From Candidatus Mycolicibacterium alkanivorans (GTDB taxonomy: Bacteria > Actinomycetota > Actinomycetes > Mycobacteriales > Mycobacteriaceae), in NCBI RefSeq assembly GCF_022760805.1, contig NZ_JAIVFL010000001.1, positions 1,054,001 to 1,118,000 on the forward strand: a stretch of DNA of 64,000 nt, read 5' to 3'. Positions 12,742 to 23,215 of the stretch are shown piece after piece. The stretch's first letter is position 1, and every line of letters starts with the position of its first letter. The translations under genes were made by a program, and so were the position numbers. The notes under the pieces were generated by a model that was not told where the DNA came from, did no database searches, and saw only the letters and a list, made by a program, of their open reading frames with translations.

Positions 12742-13065
12742 ATGGGCATCGAGGTCATCTACACCGCAGAGTCGACGGCCAGCGGCGGAGGGCGCGACGG
12801 CCACGTCAAATCCTCCGACGACCGCATCGATCTGGACACCCGGCCGCCGAAGGAGGCCGGGTGCAGCGCGTCGGGCATCACCGCTGAGGTGGCGCTGGGC
12901 GCGGACGCCGACGGCGGCTACGGAATCAGCGCCCGCCTCATCGGCTACCTGCCCGGGTTGACACACAGCCAGGCCCAGGACCTGATGCACAAGGCCCACC
13001 AGGTCTGCCCGTACTCCAAGGCCACGAGGGGCAACATCGACGTGACCCTGTCGGTCAAGGTCTGA
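12742..13065 (+). CDS. Ohr/OsmC-family peroxide-resistance protein with internal deletion
   Basis: The 107-aa product keeps both ends of organic hydroperoxide resistance proteins: the N-terminal strand with VIYTAESTASGGGRDGHVKS and the LDLDT/PPKE segment, and the C-terminal HQVCPYSKATRGNIDVTL with the resolving Cys. Family members are about 140 aa. Between PPKEAG and ITAEVALG about 33 residues are missing, the part that carries the helix with the peroxidatic Cys (AACFH region). The deletion keeps the frame, so a protein may be made, but thiol peroxidase activity is unlikely. Confidence 0.75.
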   Translation: MGIEVIYTAESTASGGGRDGHVKSSDDRIDLDTRPPKEAGCSASGITAEVALGADADGGYGISARLIGYLPGLTHSQAQDLMHKAHQVCPYSKATRGNIDVTLSVKV

Positions 13066-13069
13066 CATC

Positions 13070-13717
13070 GTGCGCACAACCGCCGCGGTACTGGCCGCGC
13101 TGGGTGTCGCCGTCGGGGTTGCGGCTCCGGCGGCGGCGCGCCCGTCGGATCCGGGGGTGGTGACCTACGCGGTGCTGGGCAAGGGGTCCGTCGGCAACAT
13201 CGTCGGCGCCCCGATGACCTGGGAGTCGGTCTTCACCCAACCGTTCCAGGCCTACTGGGTCGAACTCGCGGTCTGCAACAACTGGGCCGACATCGGGCTG
13301 CCGGAGGTCTACAACGACCCGGACCTGGCGTCGTTCAACGGTGCGACGACCCAGACATCGGCCACCGATCAGGGCCACCTGGTCAAACAAGCCATCGGGG
13401 TGTTCGCCACCAACGACGCCGCGACCCGCGCGTTCCTCCGGGTTGTCGATCGCACGGTGGGGTGTTCCGGCCAGACAACCGCGATGCACCTCGAAGACGG
13501 CCGCACAGAGGTGTGGTCGTTCAGCGGCGCGCAGCCGGGTGCCACCGACGCAGTGTGGGTCAAACAGGAGGCCGACAGTGATCGGCGCTGTTTCACCCAG
13601 ACCCGCCTGCGGGAGAACGTGCTGTTGCAGGCCAAGGTCTGTCAGTCCGGCAACGGCGGGCCCGCGGTGAACGTGCTTGCCGGGGCCATGCAGAACACGC
13701 TTGGTCAGCAGCAGTAA
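13070..13717 (+). CDS. secreted PknH-sensor-like protein
   Basis: A 215-aa exported protein with a signal peptide (cleavage near AAA-RPSD, about 24). The mature domain has four cysteines, in the segments VCNNW, GCSGQ, RCFTQ and KVCQS. This pattern fits the two-disulfide extracellular sensor domain of PknH and its stand-alone relatives (Rv3705c-type). The ligand is unknown. The GTG start lies four bases after the Ohr-like gene, so the two are probably co-transcribed. Confidence 0.8.
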   Translation: MRTTAAVLAALGVAVGVAAPAAARPSDPGVVTYAVLGKGSVGNIVGAPMTWESVFTQPFQAYWVELAVCNNWADIGLPEVYNDPDLASFNGATTQTSATDQGHLVKQAIGVFATNDAATRAFLRVVDRTVGCSGQTTAMHLEDGRTEVWSFSGAQPGATDAVWVKQEADSDRRCFTQTRLRENVLLQAKVCQSGNGGPAVNVLAGAMQNTLGQQQ

Positions 13718-13792
13718 CGCTTCGACGGTTTGGGTACACGTCAGTGACGTGTCACGCCGGGATCGGGGAGTTTTGTCGGTGCGGTCTGGAAG

Positions 13793-15091
13793 ATGGAACC
13801 CATGACGTTCGCCGTCACCTCCCGACCGGGCCGATCGCACTGCGGGCCGGGTGCTGACGAGCGGGTGTTGACCAGCTCCTCAGCGGCCGCTCTGCAAATC
13901 GCCGGCGCCTCGCTCCGCGAGGGCGAGCTGGGCCGGGTCGGACTGGAACTCGAAGCTCACTGTTATGACCTCGCCGATCCGCACCGCCGACCGTCCTGGG
14001 CCGAGGTGACCGGGGTGACCGACGGGGTGGGCGCACTGCCGGGTGGCAGTGCGATCACCATCGAACCGGGCGGCGCGGTCGAACTGTCCGGTCCGCCGTT
14101 GGCCGGGCCGGTGGCCGCGATCAGCGCGATGGCCGCCGACCGCGAGGCGCTGCGCTCGGTCTTCGCCGACGCCGGTCTTGGCCTGGTGCTCCTCGGTGCG
14201 GATCCGCTGCGCCGGGCTCACCGGATCAACCCCGGCCCGCGCTATGAGGCCATGGAGCAGTTCTTCATCGCCAGCCGCACCGCGGGAGCCGGGTCGGCGA
14301 TGATGACGTCGACGGCCTCGGTCCAGATCAACGTGGAAGCCGGGCCGCGCGACGGCTGGGCCGACCGGGTCCGCCTCGCGCACGCGCTCGGTCCGACCAT
14401 GATCGCGCTGACGGCCAACTCGCCGCTGCTGGCCGGCAGGTTCACCGGCTGGCAGTCCACCCGGCAGCGGGTGTGGGGGCAGCTGGACTCCGCGCGCTGT
14501 GGCCCCGTCCTCGGCGCCAGCGGGGACGACCCGTGCATCGACTGGGCACGCTATGCGCTGAAAGCCCCCGTGATGCTCGTCCACACACCTGACGCGGTGC
14601 CGCTGACCACCCACGTGCCGTTCGCCGACTGGGCCGACGGGCTGGTGCTGCTCGGCGATCGCCGGCCCACCACCGACGATCTCGACTACCACCTGACGAC
14701 GCTGTTCCCGCCCGTGCGACCCCGACGGTGGCTGGAGATCCGCTACCTCGACAGCGTTCCCGACGTGTTGTGGCCGGCGGTCGTGTTCATGCTCGTTACG
14801 TTGCTCGACGACCCGGCCGCCGCCGGTATCGCCGCCGAGGCCGTCGAGCCGGTCGCGAACGCGTGGGACCTCGCCGCCCGCGTCGGCCTGGCCGACAAGC
14901 GGCTGTACGCCGCGGCCACCCGGTGCGTGGCGGCGGTCGCCGATCGGGCGCCGGCGGAATTATCCGACTCGATGCGGCGGTTGGTGCAGAACGTGGAAGA
15001 TGGCCGCAGTCCTGCCGACGACTTCGCCGATCGTGTCATCCGGCACGGCATCGGAAACGCAGTGCTGCAACTCGCGCGGGACACCGCGTGA
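13793..15091 (+). CDS. egtA: glutamate--cysteine ligase EgtA
   Basis: Makes gamma-glutamylcysteine, the sulfur donor for ergothioneine synthesis in mycobacteria, which do not use glutathione. The 432-aa protein has the GCS2-type layout with [13 protein letters not shown] near 45, the Met/Thr-rich [10 protein letters not shown] strand and the [10 protein letters not shown] segment. Start ATG 13793; a second in-frame ATG at 13802 is equally possible. Its stop overlaps egtB by GTGA, and it heads the five-gene operon. Confidence 0.95.
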   Translation: MEPMTFAVTSRPGRSHCGPGADERVLTSSSAAALQIAGASLREGELGRVGLELEAHCYDLADPHRRPSWAEVTGVTDGVGALPGGSAITIEPGGAVELSGPPLAGPVAAISAMAADREALRSVFADAGLGLVLLGADPLRRAHRINPGPRYEAMEQFFIASRTAGAGSAMMTSTASVQINVEAGPRDGWADRVRLAHALGPTMIALTANSPLLAGRFTGWQSTRQRVWGQLDSARCGPVLGASGDDPCIDWARYALKAPVMLVHTPDAVPLTTHVPFADWADGLVLLGDRRPTTDDLDYHLTTLFPPVRPRRWLEIRYLDSVPDVLWPAVVFMLVTLLDDPAAAGIAAEAVEPVANAWDLAARVGLADKRLYAAATRCVAAVADRAPAELSDSMRRLVQNVEDGRSPADDFADRVIRHGIGNAVLQLARDTA

Positions 15092-16368
15092 TCGCCCGGG
15101 ACGCTTTGGCCCGCGACCTCGAACGCGCCCGCCGCCGGACGTTGACCCTCACCGACTTCGACGACGCCGAGCTGCGCCGCCAGTACAACCCACTGATGAG
15201 CCCGCTGGTGTGGGACCTCGCCCACATCGGTCAGCAAGAAGAGCTGTGGTTGCTGCGCGACGGCAACCCGGCGCGCCCAGGCATGCTGTCGGCCGAGGTC
15301 GACGGCCTCTACGACGCGTTCGTCCACTCCCGGGCCAGCAGGGTCGACCTGCCGTTGCTGTCCCCGGCGCAGTCGCGGTCCTACTGCAGCACCGTGCGCG
15401 CCGCTGCGCTCGACGCTCTTGACACCCTGCCCGAGGACGACGACGACATCGCCTTCCGGTTCGGGCTGGTGATCAGCCACGAGAACCAGCACGACGAAAC
15501 CATGCTGCAGGCACTCAATCTGCGCACCGGCGCCCCGATCCTGACCCCGCGGATCACCGTTCGGCGCGGCCGCCCCGGTCTGGCCGGTACGTCAGTTCTG
15601 ATTCCCGGCGGTGAATTCCTACTCGGGGTCGACGCCGAGACTGAGCCGCTGTCGCTGGACAACGAGCGCCCCGCCCACGTCGTCGACGTGCCGGCGTTCC
15701 GGATCGGGCGGGTGCCGGTGACCAACGACGAGTGGCGGCAGTTCATCGACGACGGCGGCTACACACAGCAGCGCTGGTGGTCGGCGCGTGGGTGGCAACA
15801 CCGGCTCGAGGCCGGGCTGAGCGCCCCGCAGTTCTGGAATCCCGACGGAAGCCGCACCCGCTTCGGCCACGTTGAAGACATCCCCGCCGACGAACCCGTC
15901 CAGCACATCACGTTTTTCGAAGCCGAGGCCTACGCGGCATGGGCCGGCGCACGGCTGCCCACCGAGATCGAATGGGAGAAGGCCTGCGGCTGGGATGCGG
16001 CGGCCGGTACCCGCCGCCGCTACCCGTGGGGCTTCGACGAGCCCACCGCCCGGCACGCCAACCTCGGCGGTGACGCGCTGCGGCCCGCCCCAGTCGGGGC
16101 GTACCCAGACGGGGCGTCGGCATACGGGGTCGAGCAGATGCTCGGCGACGTCTGGGAATGGACCACCTCGCCGCTGCTGCCGTGGCCGGGGTTCACTCCG
16201 ATGATCTACCAACGCTATTCGGAGCCGTTCTTCGACGGCGATTACAAAGTCCTGCGGGGCGGGTCGTGGGCGGTCGCCGCCGACATCCTGCGACCGAGCT
16301 TCCGCAACTGGGACCACCCGATCCGGCGGCAGATCTTCGCCGGCGTGCGACTGGCCTGGGACGCCTGA
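15088..16368 (+). CDS. egtB: iron-dependent hercynylcysteine sulfoxide synthase EgtB
   Basis: Non-haem iron enzyme joining gamma-glutamylcysteine to hercynine with O2, forming the C-S bond of ergothioneine. The 426-aa protein has an N-terminal DinB-like domain with H47 and the H131-x3-H135-x-E137 motif that bind iron, and a C-terminal formylglycine-generating-enzyme-type domain ([21 protein letters not shown]). The GTG start overlaps the egtA stop, and the stop overlaps egtC as TGATG. Confidence 0.96.
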   Translation: MIARDALARDLERARRRTLTLTDFDDAELRRQYNPLMSPLVWDLAHIGQQEELWLLRDGNPARPGMLSAEVDGLYDAFVHSRASRVDLPLLSPAQSRSYCSTVRAAALDALDTLPEDDDDIAFRFGLVISHENQHDETMLQALNLRTGAPILTPRITVRRGRPGLAGTSVLIPGGEFLLGVDAETEPLSLDNERPAHVVDVPAFRIGRVPVTNDEWRQFIDDGGYTQQRWWSARGWQHRLEAGLSAPQFWNPDGSRTRFGHVEDIPADEPVQHITFFEAEAYAAWAGARLPTEIEWEKACGWDAAAGTRRRYPWGFDEPTARHANLGGDALRPAPVGAYPDGASAYGVEQMLGDVWEWTTSPLLPWPGFTPMIYQRYSEPFFDGDYKVLRGGSWAVAADILRPSFRNWDHPIRRQIFAGVRLAWDA

Positions 16369-17060
16369 TGTGCCGACATCTTGGATGGCTGGGCCGCCCG
16401 GTCTCGATCGCCTCCCTCGTTCTGGACCCGCCGTGCGGACTGCGCCTGCAGTCCTACGCTCCACGCCGTCAGAAGCACGGACTGCTCAACGCCGACGGTT
16501 GGGGTGTGGGCTTTTTCGACGACACGCAGGTGCGACGGTGGCGCAGCGCCGCACCGTTGTGGGGGGACGTGTCCTTCGCCTCGGTGTCACCGGCACTGCG
16601 CAGCGGATGCGTGGTGGCCGCGGTGCGCTCGGCCACCGTCGGCATGCCGATCGAGAGCAGTGCCTCGGCGCCGTTCACCGACGGCCGGTGGCTGCTGTCG
16701 CACAACGGCATCGTCGACCGCGCCGTGCTGCCGGCGAGCCCGGCGGCCGAGTCAAGCGTCGACAGCGCGCTGCTGGCGGCGCTGATCTTCGAACGCGGCC
16801 TGGACAACCTGGGTGACACCGTCACCGAGGTCGGTTCCGCCGACCCCGATGCGCGATTGAACATCCTGGCCGCCAACGGTTCCCGGCTGCTGGCCACCAC
16901 CTGGGGGGACACCTTGTCGATGCTGCGACGCACGGATGGCGTCGTACTGGCCAGCGAGCCGTACGACGATCACCCGGACTGGCAGGACGTTCCCGACCGT
17001 CACCTGGTCGAGGTGGTCGACGGCCAAGTGACGCTGACCCCGCTGAAAGGATCGTCGTGA
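16368..17060 (+). CDS. egtC: ergothioneine biosynthesis glutamine amidohydrolase EgtC
   Basis: Ntn-type class II amidohydrolase (230 aa) that removes glutamate from gamma-glutamyl-hercynylcysteine sulfoxide. The predicted nucleophile is Cys2, exposed after Met removal (MCRHLGW), and [10 protein letters not shown] and LLSHNGIVD are the conserved segments of this fold. The ATG overlaps the egtB stop, and its own stop overlaps the egtD GTG by four bases, so the genes are tightly coupled. Confidence 0.95.
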   Translation: MCRHLGWLGRPVSIASLVLDPPCGLRLQSYAPRRQKHGLLNADGWGVGFFDDTQVRRWRSAAPLWGDVSFASVSPALRSGCVVAAVRSATVGMPIESSASAPFTDGRWLLSHNGIVDRAVLPASPAAESSVDSALLAALIFERGLDNLGDTVTEVGSADPDARLNILAANGSRLLATTWGDTLSMLRRTDGVVLASEPYDDHPDWQDVPDRHLVEVVDGQVTLTPLKGSS

Positions 17061-18022
17061 GCTTCACGCTGTCCAACTACCTGGCCGCCGACTCTGCCAC
17101 CCGCGCGCTGCGCGAGGACGTCCGCACGGGCCTCGGCCAGACACCGAAGTCGTTGCCGCCCAAATGGTTCTACGACACCGTCGGCAGCGACCTGTTCGAC
17201 CAGATCACCCGACTGCCCGAGTACTACCCGACGCGTGCCGAGGCGCAGATCCTGCGCGCCCGGTCGGCCACCATCGCTGCCGAAACCGATGCGGACACTC
17301 TCGTCGAACTGGGCAGCGGCACCTCGGAGAAAACCCGGATGCTGCTGTCGGCGCTGCGCGACAACGCGACACTGCGGCGCTTCGTTCCGTTCGACGTCGA
17401 CGCTGGCGCGCTGCAGTCGGCCGGCGAGTCGCTACAGCGGGAGTACCCGGGCCTCGAGATCGAGGCGGTGTGTGGCGATTTCGAGGAGCACCTGGCCAAG
17501 ATCCCCGACGGCGGCCGCCGGCTGTTCGTCTTCCTGGGATCGACCATCGGCAACCTCACCGCTGGGCCGCGTGCCGAGTTCCTGGCCGCCCTCGCCGATG
17601 TACTGGAGCCCGGAGATGCGCTGCTTCTGGGCACCGATCTGGTCAAGGACGCCGGCCGGCTGGTCCGCGCCTACGACGACAGCGCGGGCGTGACGGCGCG
17701 GTTCAACCGCAATGTGCTGGCAGTGGTCAACCGTGAACTCGACGCCGACTTCGACCCCGACGCCTTCACCCACGTCGCCCGCTGGAACGCAGCCGAGGAA
17801 CGCATCGAGATGTGGCTTCGCGCCACATCCGAGCAGCGGGTATACATCGGTGCGCTCGGCTCGGCGGTCGACTTCGGCGCCGGCGAGCAGATGCTGACCG
17901 AGGTCTCGTGCAAGTTCCGGCCGGAAGCGGTGGCCGCCGAACTCACCGGCGCAGGGCTGCGGCGGACCCACTGGTGGACTGATGACGCCGGCGAGTTCGG
18001 GCTGTCTCTGGCCGTCAAATGA
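17057..18022 (+). CDS. egtD: L-histidine N-alpha-methyltransferase EgtD
   Basis: SAM-dependent enzyme that trimethylates histidine to hercynine, the first dedicated step of ergothioneine synthesis. The 321-aa protein is full length. It has the [17 protein letters not shown] segment conserved in EgtD, motif [13 protein letters not shown] for SAM binding, FVPFDVD, and FLGSTIGN in the DUF2260 methyltransferase fold. It starts at GTG, overlapping egtC, and ends with an ATGA overlap into egtE. Confidence 0.96.
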   Translation: MSFTLSNYLAADSATRALREDVRTGLGQTPKSLPPKWFYDTVGSDLFDQITRLPEYYPTRAEAQILRARSATIAAETDADTLVELGSGTSEKTRMLLSALRDNATLRRFVPFDVDAGALQSAGESLQREYPGLEIEAVCGDFEEHLAKIPDGGRRLFVFLGSTIGNLTAGPRAEFLAALADVLEPGDALLLGTDLVKDAGRLVRAYDDSAGVTARFNRNVLAVVNRELDADFDPDAFTHVARWNAAEERIEMWLRATSEQRVYIGALGSAVDFGAGEQMLTEVSCKFRPEAVAAELTGAGLRRTHWWTDDAGEFGLSLAVK

Positions 18023-19131
18023 GCACACTGGCCCAGCGCTGGCGCGACGCCCGCCTTCCCGTCGCGGGTGTGCACCTCGACAGTGCGGCATGCTCGCGGC
18101 AGACCTTGGCCGCGATCGAGGCCGCGGCCGCGCACGCCCGCCACGAATCGGAGGTGGGCGGATACGTCGCGGCCGAAGCAGCCTCCCCGGCATTGCAGGC
18201 CGGACGCGCCGGCGTGGCCGCACTGACCGGAATGTCGCCGGGCGACGTGGTTTTCACCACCGGATCGGGCAACGCTCTCGACCTGCTGCTCGGCGTGTGG
18301 CCGCTGGCTCGCACGGTGGCCTGTCTGCCCGGCGAGTACGGGCCCAACCTGGCGCAGTTCGCGGCCAGGGGGTTCACCCGCACCCCGCTGCCCGTGGACG
18401 CATTGGGGCGGGTGGACCCCGCGGCCGCCGAAGTCGCGCTGCGCAACGCCCGGCCGGCGATGGTGCATCTGACGGCCCTGGGCAGCCACCGCGGTGTGGT
18501 GCAACCCGTTTCGGCCATGGTCGCGATCTGCCGCGACATCGGGGTGCCGTTGATCGTCGACGCGGCGCAGGCGCTCGGCCACATCGACTGTGTGGGCGAC
18601 GCTGACGCCGTCTACTCGTCCTCGCGCAAATGGCTGGCCGGCCCGCGCGGGGTCGGTGTCCTCGCGGTGCGTCCGGCCCTGGCGGACCTCCTGCACTGCC
18701 CGGCATGGGCCGCCTCGCTGTCGGCGTTGCAGTGCCTCGAAATCGGCGAGGCGAACATCGCTGCGCGGGTGGGTTTTTCGGTGGCGGTAGGGGAGCACCT
18801 GGCCGCCGGACCGGAACTGATCCGCGAGCGTCTGGCCGAACTCGGCCGCGCCGCCCGCACCATACTCACCGGGGTTCGCGGGTGGCGGGTGATCGAACCG
18901 GAGGACGAACGCAGCGCCATCACCACGTTGGAGCCCACCGACGGTGCCGACCCGGCAACCGTTCGCGCGCGCCTCATCGCCGAGCACCGCATCGTCACCA
19001 CCGCGGCCGGGATCGAACGGGCCCCGCTGGAAATGCGCGCGCCGGTGCTGCGGGTGGCGCCGCACGTCGACAGCACCGGCGAGGATCTGGAATCGTTCGC
19101 CGCGGCGCTCGCCGTCGTGACCGCCGCATAG
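18019..19131 (+). CDS. egtE: hercynylcysteine sulfoxide lyase EgtE
   Basis: PLP-dependent lyase (370 aa, fold type I, class V aminotransferase/cysteine-desulfurase-like) that releases ergothioneine from hercynylcysteine sulfoxide. D181 in [11 protein letters not shown] is the residue expected to pair with the PLP ring nitrogen, and K204 in SSSRKWLAG is the Schiff-base lysine. It is the last gene of the egt operon. The next gene is convergent, 21 bases away. Confidence 0.93.
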   Translation: MSTLAQRWRDARLPVAGVHLDSAACSRQTLAAIEAAAAHARHESEVGGYVAAEAASPALQAGRAGVAALTGMSPGDVVFTTGSGNALDLLLGVWPLARTVACLPGEYGPNLAQFAARGFTRTPLPVDALGRVDPAAAEVALRNARPAMVHLTALGSHRGVVQPVSAMVAICRDIGVPLIVDAAQALGHIDCVGDADAVYSSSRKWLAGPRGVGVLAVRPALADLLHCPAWAASLSALQCLEIGEANIAARVGFSVAVGEHLAAGPELIRERLAELGRAARTILTGVRGWRVIEPEDERSAITTLEPTDGADPATVRARLIAEHRIVTTAAGIERAPLEMRAPVLRVAPHVDSTGEDLESFAAALAVVTAA

Positions 19132-19152
19132 CGCACCCGCTGCAGGCGGTGC

Positions 19153-19830
19153 TCAGCTCGCCTTGTGCGCGCGCAGCAGGAAGGCAGGCATCTTCAGCCT
19201 GCCCTTGTCATCGACGTCGAACGGCATCGGGCCGTCGGGCATGTCGGGAAACTGCGGCTTGTGTGAATGGATTGTCGCAGGGCGGATCTCGTCGATCTCG
19301 AAGTACTTCGACACCGCCTCGCGCAGCTCGTCCTCGTCGACCTCGTGTGGCTTGGTCTCGAGATGCGGTGGGAAGGCACCCTTTGCGAACGCCAGCACGA
19401 AGTATTGCGCGCCGGGCGCGGCGGCCCGGTGGATCGAGCGCAGGTAGCCGTCACGACCCTCGATGGGCAGCGAGTGAAACAGTGTGCTGTCGATGATCGT
19501 CGAGAAGCGGTCGTCGTAGCCGGTGAAGGCCGTGATGTCGTCGCAGACGAACGTCGCATTGCTCAGCCCGCGCTCCTCGGCGGCCTTGGTGGCCGCGGCG
19601 ACAGCTGACGGTGCGACGTCGATACCGACGACGGTGTAGCCCTGCGCGGCTAACGCCAACGACAATTCGGCGTGGCCGCAGCCGGCGTCGAGAACGTCAC
19701 CGCTGACCTTGCCGTCCGCGATCAGGGCCGCCAGTTCGGGCTGCGGCTCGCCGATGTTCCACGGCGGCGGGCCGGGAAAGGCCCCCTCCTGCTTGTACGC
19801 GCCTTCCCAGTCCATCACCTCAGAGGTCAT
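19153..19830 (-). CDS. class I SAM-dependent methyltransferase
   Basis: A 225-aa methyltransferase with motif I VLDAGCGHAELSLALA near 60-75, the acidic end of strand 2 in VVGIDVAPS, and motif III-like FSTIIDSTLFHSLP. It resembles the thiopurine/small-molecule methyltransferases annotated at the Rv3699 position. The substrate is unknown. It is convergent with egtE, and its proximity to the thiol operon is suggestive only. Immediately upstream on the other strand is a metallo-hydrolase fragment. Confidence 0.85.
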   Translation of the reverse strand: MTSEVMDWEGAYKQEGAFPGPPPWNIGEPQPELAALIADGKVSGDVLDAGCGHAELSLALAAQGYTVVGIDVAPSAVAAATKAAEERGLSNATFVCDDITAFTGYDDRFSTIIDSTLFHSLPIEGRDGYLRSIHRAAAPGAQYFVLAFAKGAFPPHLETKPHEVDEDELREAVSKYFEIDEIRPATIHSHKPQFPDMPDGPMPFDVDDKGRLKMPAFLLRAHKAS

Positions 19831-19950
19831 GCATCACAACCTACTACCGTCACCTTCATCGGCAACGCGACGACCCTGATCCGGTGCGCTGGCCTGACCG
19901 TGCTCACCGACCCCAACTTCCTGCACCGGGGACGGCGTGCCTACCTGAGC
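19831..19950 (+). pseudogene. N-terminal fragment of an MBL-fold metallo-hydrolase gene
   Basis: The plus strand reads TTVTFIGNATTLIRCAGLTV followed by LTDPNFLHRGRRAYLSSDG, the start of UlaG-like metallo-beta-lactamase hydrolases (usual TVxWxGxATxLI...G...LTDPxF). The similarity ends at about 19950. The HxHxDH metal site, which should follow, is missing because the carboxylate-amine ligase gene begins on the opposite strand. No in-frame start codon precedes it. This is a relic about 40 codons long. Confidence 0.7.
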
Positions 19951-19968
19951 TCGGACGGGGCCAGACCG

Positions 19969-21462
19969 TCACGGTGTGAGCTGCTCCCAGGTGTGCACCG
20001 GGGAGTTGCTGTGCATCAGGTCGCAGTACCGGCGCAGCATCTCGGCCAGCGCCTGCGGGCGGGCCATCCCCTGCTCCTGCAAGGCCTGCACCGTGGCGAC
20101 CTGCCAGGCCGCACCGTTGCGCCCGGTCTTGGCGCGGCCCTCGATCACCCCGAGATAGCGGTCGCGCACCTCGGCGGCCACCTCCCAGCGTCGCAGTCCC
20201 TCGTCGGCCAGCGGCAGCAGGGTGCGCAGCACCAGCTCGTCTGCGGTCATCTCGCCCAGGCCGGGCCAGTACAGGCGGGCGTCCATGCCGTGACGCGCCG
20301 CTTCGATGAAATTGTCGTGCGCCGCGGCGAAACTCATCTTCGTCCAGAGCGGACGGTCCTCCTCGGACAGCATCCGCAGTGCCCCGTAGTAGAACGCCGA
20401 GTTGGCCATCATGTCGATGACCGTCGGCCCGGCGGGAAGCACCCGGTTCTCCACCCGCAGGTGCGGGCGGCCAGCCAGACCTTCGCCGACGACGTCGTAG
20501 ACCGGCCGGTTCCACCGGTACACCGTGCCGTTGTGCAGCCGCAGTTCGGGCAGATGCGGGGTGCGCCCGGCGGCCAGCTCGGCGACGGGGTCCTCGTCGG
20601 ACAGTTCCGGCAGCAGCGACGGGAAGTAGCGGACGTTCTCCTCGAACAGGTCGAAGATCGAGGTGATCCAGCGCTCGCCGAACCACACCCGTGGCCGCAC
20701 CCCCTGCGCCTTGAGCTCGTCGGGCCGGGTGTCGGTGGCCTGCGCGAAGAGTTCGATGCGCGTTTCCGCCCACAGCTGGTGGCCGAAGAAGTAGGGCGAA
20801 TTGGCGCCCAGCGCCAGTTGCGGTCCGGCCAGCACCTGCGCGGCGTTCCAGTTGCTGGCGAAGTCGGCGGGCGACACCTGGAGGTGCAATTGCATACTGG
20901 TGCAAGCTGATTCGGGCGCAATGGATTCTGCGTGCAGGCTGAGGCGCTCCGGTCCGGCGATGTCGATGAGGATGTCCTCGCCGCGGGCGGTGAAGATCGA
21001 GTCGTTGAGCGCCTGATAGCGCAGCGACGGGCTCATCCAGTGGCCGGTCAGGTGCTGGGGCATCAGCGTCGGCAGGATGCCGATCATCACAATGTGCGCG
21101 CCGTCGGTGCTGGCCTTGGTCTCCGCGGCGTTGAGGCTGACGCGGATCTCGGATTCCAGTTCCAGCGCGGTGTGGCCCGGTAGCCGTCGCGGCGGAACAT
21201 TGAATTCGATGTTGTAGGCGCCCAATTCGGTCTGGTAGGCCGGATCGGCGATGGCAGCCAGCACCTCCTGGTTGGACATCGCCGGCTGGTAGTCGGAGTT
21301 GACCAGATTGCACTCGATCTCCATGCCGGTCAGCGGGCGGTCGAATTCGAAACTGGACTGCGCCAGCATGGTTTCGAACACGTCGAGGCACAGCTGAACC
21401 TTGCGGCGGTATTCCTGCCGGTGCGCACGGTTGTAGCTGGCGTGCTTGACCTCTTCGCCCAC
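19969..21462 (-). CDS. glutamate--cysteine ligase-like carboxylate-amine ligase
   Basis: A 497-aa protein of the GCS2/YbdK-related carboxylate-amine ligase group (Rv3698 orthologue). It has GMEIECNLV near 47, EFNVPPR, and the histidine-bearing LHAESIAPESACTSMQLH segment, all consistent with an ATP-grasp-like glutamine-synthetase fold. It probably joins glutamate to an amine or thiol. EgtA already supplies gamma-glutamylcysteine, so this is a second enzyme of unknown substrate. GTG 21460-21462 (VGEEVKHASYN) is chosen because homologues start there. Sequence upstream is a methyltransferase relic in another frame. Confidence 0.85.
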   Translation of the reverse strand: MGEEVKHASYNRAHRQEYRRKVQLCLDVFETMLAQSSFEFDRPLTGMEIECNLVNSDYQPAMSNQEVLAAIADPAYQTELGAYNIEFNVPPRRLPGHTALELESEIRVSLNAAETKASTDGAHIVMIGILPTLMPQHLTGHWMSPSLRYQALNDSIFTARGEDILIDIAGPERLSLHAESIAPESACTSMQLHLQVSPADFASNWNAAQVLAGPQLALGANSPYFFGHQLWAETRIELFAQATDTRPDELKAQGVRPRVWFGERWITSIFDLFEENVRYFPSLLPELSDEDPVAELAAGRTPHLPELRLHNGTVYRWNRPVYDVVGEGLAGRPHLRVENRVLPAGPTVIDMMANSAFYYGALRMLSEEDRPLWTKMSFAAAHDNFIEAARHGMDARLYWPGLGEMTADELVLRTLLPLADEGLRRWEVAAEVRDRYLGVIEGRAKTGRNGAAWQVATVQALQEQGMARPQALAEMLRRYCDLMHSNSPVHTWEQLTP

Positions 21463-21574
21463 GGGGCCATGCAACCGTCTCGATGACCAGCGCGCAAGCA
21501 AATCGCGGAGATCGCCGCTTGCGGCGCGCCACCACCGTCTGGTGAGCCGCAGCAAGGAACTGTCCGAGCACCGA

Positions 21575-21670
21575 CTCGAGAATCTTGCGCGACGGTCCAC
21601 CGTGACCGGCGCCCAGCTCCAGGACCGTCGGGTCGGCGAGGTCGGCGACCTCGCGTAGGCCATCATGGAC
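21575..21670 (-). pseudogene. fragment of a SAM-dependent methyltransferase gene
   Basis: A minus-strand frame between the ligase gene and glpK reads [20 protein letters not shown] and then [12 protein letters not shown]. That is a leading helix, strand 1 and the glycine-rich SAM-binding loop of a class I methyltransferase. Neither the N-terminus nor anything after this motif remains, and the ligase gene starts about 110 bases further on in another frame. It is judged a relic of about 32 codons. Confidence 0.6.
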
Positions 21671-21699
21671 GGTGCACCACCACGTTTCTAGGAGCACCG

Positions 21700-23214
21700 T
21701 TGGCCGACTTCGTCGCATCGATTGACCAGGGCACCACCAGCACGCGCTGCATGATCTTCGACCACAACGGTGTCGAGGTCGGGCGCCACCAGCTCGAGCA
21801 TGAGCAGATCCTGCCCAAGGCCGGCTGGGTGGAGCACAACCCGGTGGAGATCTGGGAACGCACCCAGACCGTCGTTCAGTCGGCGCTGAACACCACCAAG
21901 CTGTCCGCAGAGGACCTCGCCGCGCTGGGCATCACCAACCAGCGTGAGACCACGCTGGTGTGGAACCGCAAGACCGGCCGGCCGTACTGCAACGCCATCG
22001 TCTGGCAGGACACCCGCACCGACCGCATCGCCGCCGCGCTGGACAAGGACGGCCGAGGCGAGGTGATCCGGCACAAGGCCGGCCTGCCCCCGGCGACGTA
22101 CTTCTCCGGCGGCAAGCTGCAGTGGATCCTGGACAACGTCGAAGGGGTCCGCGCCGACGCCGAACGCGGTGAGGCGCTGTTCGGTACGGCCGACACCTGG
22201 GTGCTGTGGAACCTCACCGGAGGTGCGCTGGGCGGGGTGCACGTCACCGACGTCACCAACGCCAGCCGGACCATGCTGATGAACCTCGAGACGCTGGACT
22301 GGGATGAGGAACTGTTGTCGTTCTTCGGGATTCCGCGCGCGATGCTGCCCGAGATCCGCCCGTCGTCCTCACCGGACCCCTATGCGATGACGCATCCGGA
22401 CGGGCCGGCCGGCGGTCAGGTGCCGGTGACGGCCAGCCTCGGTGACCAGCAGGCCGCGATGGTGGGGCAGGTCTGCCTGGCCCCGGGGGAGGCCAAGAAC
22501 ACCTACGGCACCGGCAACTTCCTGCTGCTCAACACCGGCGAGAAGATCGTCCGCAGTGACAACGGACTGCTGACCACCGTGTGCTATCAGTTCGGGGACG
22601 CGAAACCTGTTTACGCCCTTGAGGGTTCGATCGCGGTGACGGGTTCGGCGGTGCAGTGGCTGCGCGACCAGTTGGGCATCATCAGCAGCGCCTCGCAGAG
22701 CGAGACGCTGGCGGCCCGGGTCGAGGACAACGGCGGCGTGTATTTCGTGCCGGCGTTCTCCGGGTTGTTCGCGCCCTACTGGCGCTCGGATGCCCGCGGT
22801 GCGATCGTCGGGCTGTCCCGGTTCAACTCCAGCGCGCACGTCGCGCGCGCGACGCTGGAGGCCATCTGCTACCAGAGCCGTGATGTGGTCGACGCGATGG
22901 AGGCCGACTCCGGCGTGCACCTGGAGGTGCTGAAGGTCGACGGCGGGGTGACGCTCAACGAGTTGTGCATGCAGATCCAGGCCGACGTGCTGGGTGTGGA
23001 CGTGGTGCGCCCGGTGGTGGCCGAGACGACGGCGCTCGGCGCGGCGTACGCGGCAGGACTGGCGACCGGCTTCTGGGCGGATCCCGACGACCTGCGGGCC
23101 AATTGGCAGGAGGACCGCCGGTGGTCGCCGTCGTGGAGTGAGGAACAGCGCGCCGCCGGCTACGGCGGGTGGCGCAAAGCCGTGCAGCGCACGCTGGACT
23201 GGGTCGAGGTCTGA
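21700..23214 (+). CDS. glpK: glycerol kinase
   Basis: ATP-dependent glycerol phosphorylation, giving sn-glycerol 3-phosphate for lipid synthesis or catabolism. The 504-aa protein is a typical FGGY kinase: N-terminal [18 protein letters not shown] phosphate-binding segment, IVWQDTRT glycerol-site segment, [13 protein letters not shown], and the FGGY signature region around [17 protein letters not shown]. The TTG start at 21700 has AGGAG five bases upstream. No glycerol facilitator or glpD is next to it. Confidence 0.96.
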   Translation: MADFVASIDQGTTSTRCMIFDHNGVEVGRHQLEHEQILPKAGWVEHNPVEIWERTQTVVQSALNTTKLSAEDLAALGITNQRETTLVWNRKTGRPYCNAIVWQDTRTDRIAAALDKDGRGEVIRHKAGLPPATYFSGGKLQWILDNVEGVRADAERGEALFGTADTWVLWNLTGGALGGVHVTDVTNASRTMLMNLETLDWDEELLSFFGIPRAMLPEIRPSSSPDPYAMTHPDGPAGGQVPVTASLGDQQAAMVGQVCLAPGEAKNTYGTGNFLLLNTGEKIVRSDNGLLTTVCYQFGDAKPVYALEGSIAVTGSAVQWLRDQLGIISSASQSETLAARVEDNGGVYFVPAFSGLFAPYWRSDARGAIVGLSRFNSSAHVARATLEAICYQSRDVVDAMEADSGVHLEVLKVDGGVTLNELCMQIQADVLGVDVVRPVVAETTALGAAYAAGLATGFWADPDDLRANWQEDRRWSPSWSEEQRAAGYGGWRKAVQRTLDWVEV

Positions 23215-23215
23215 G

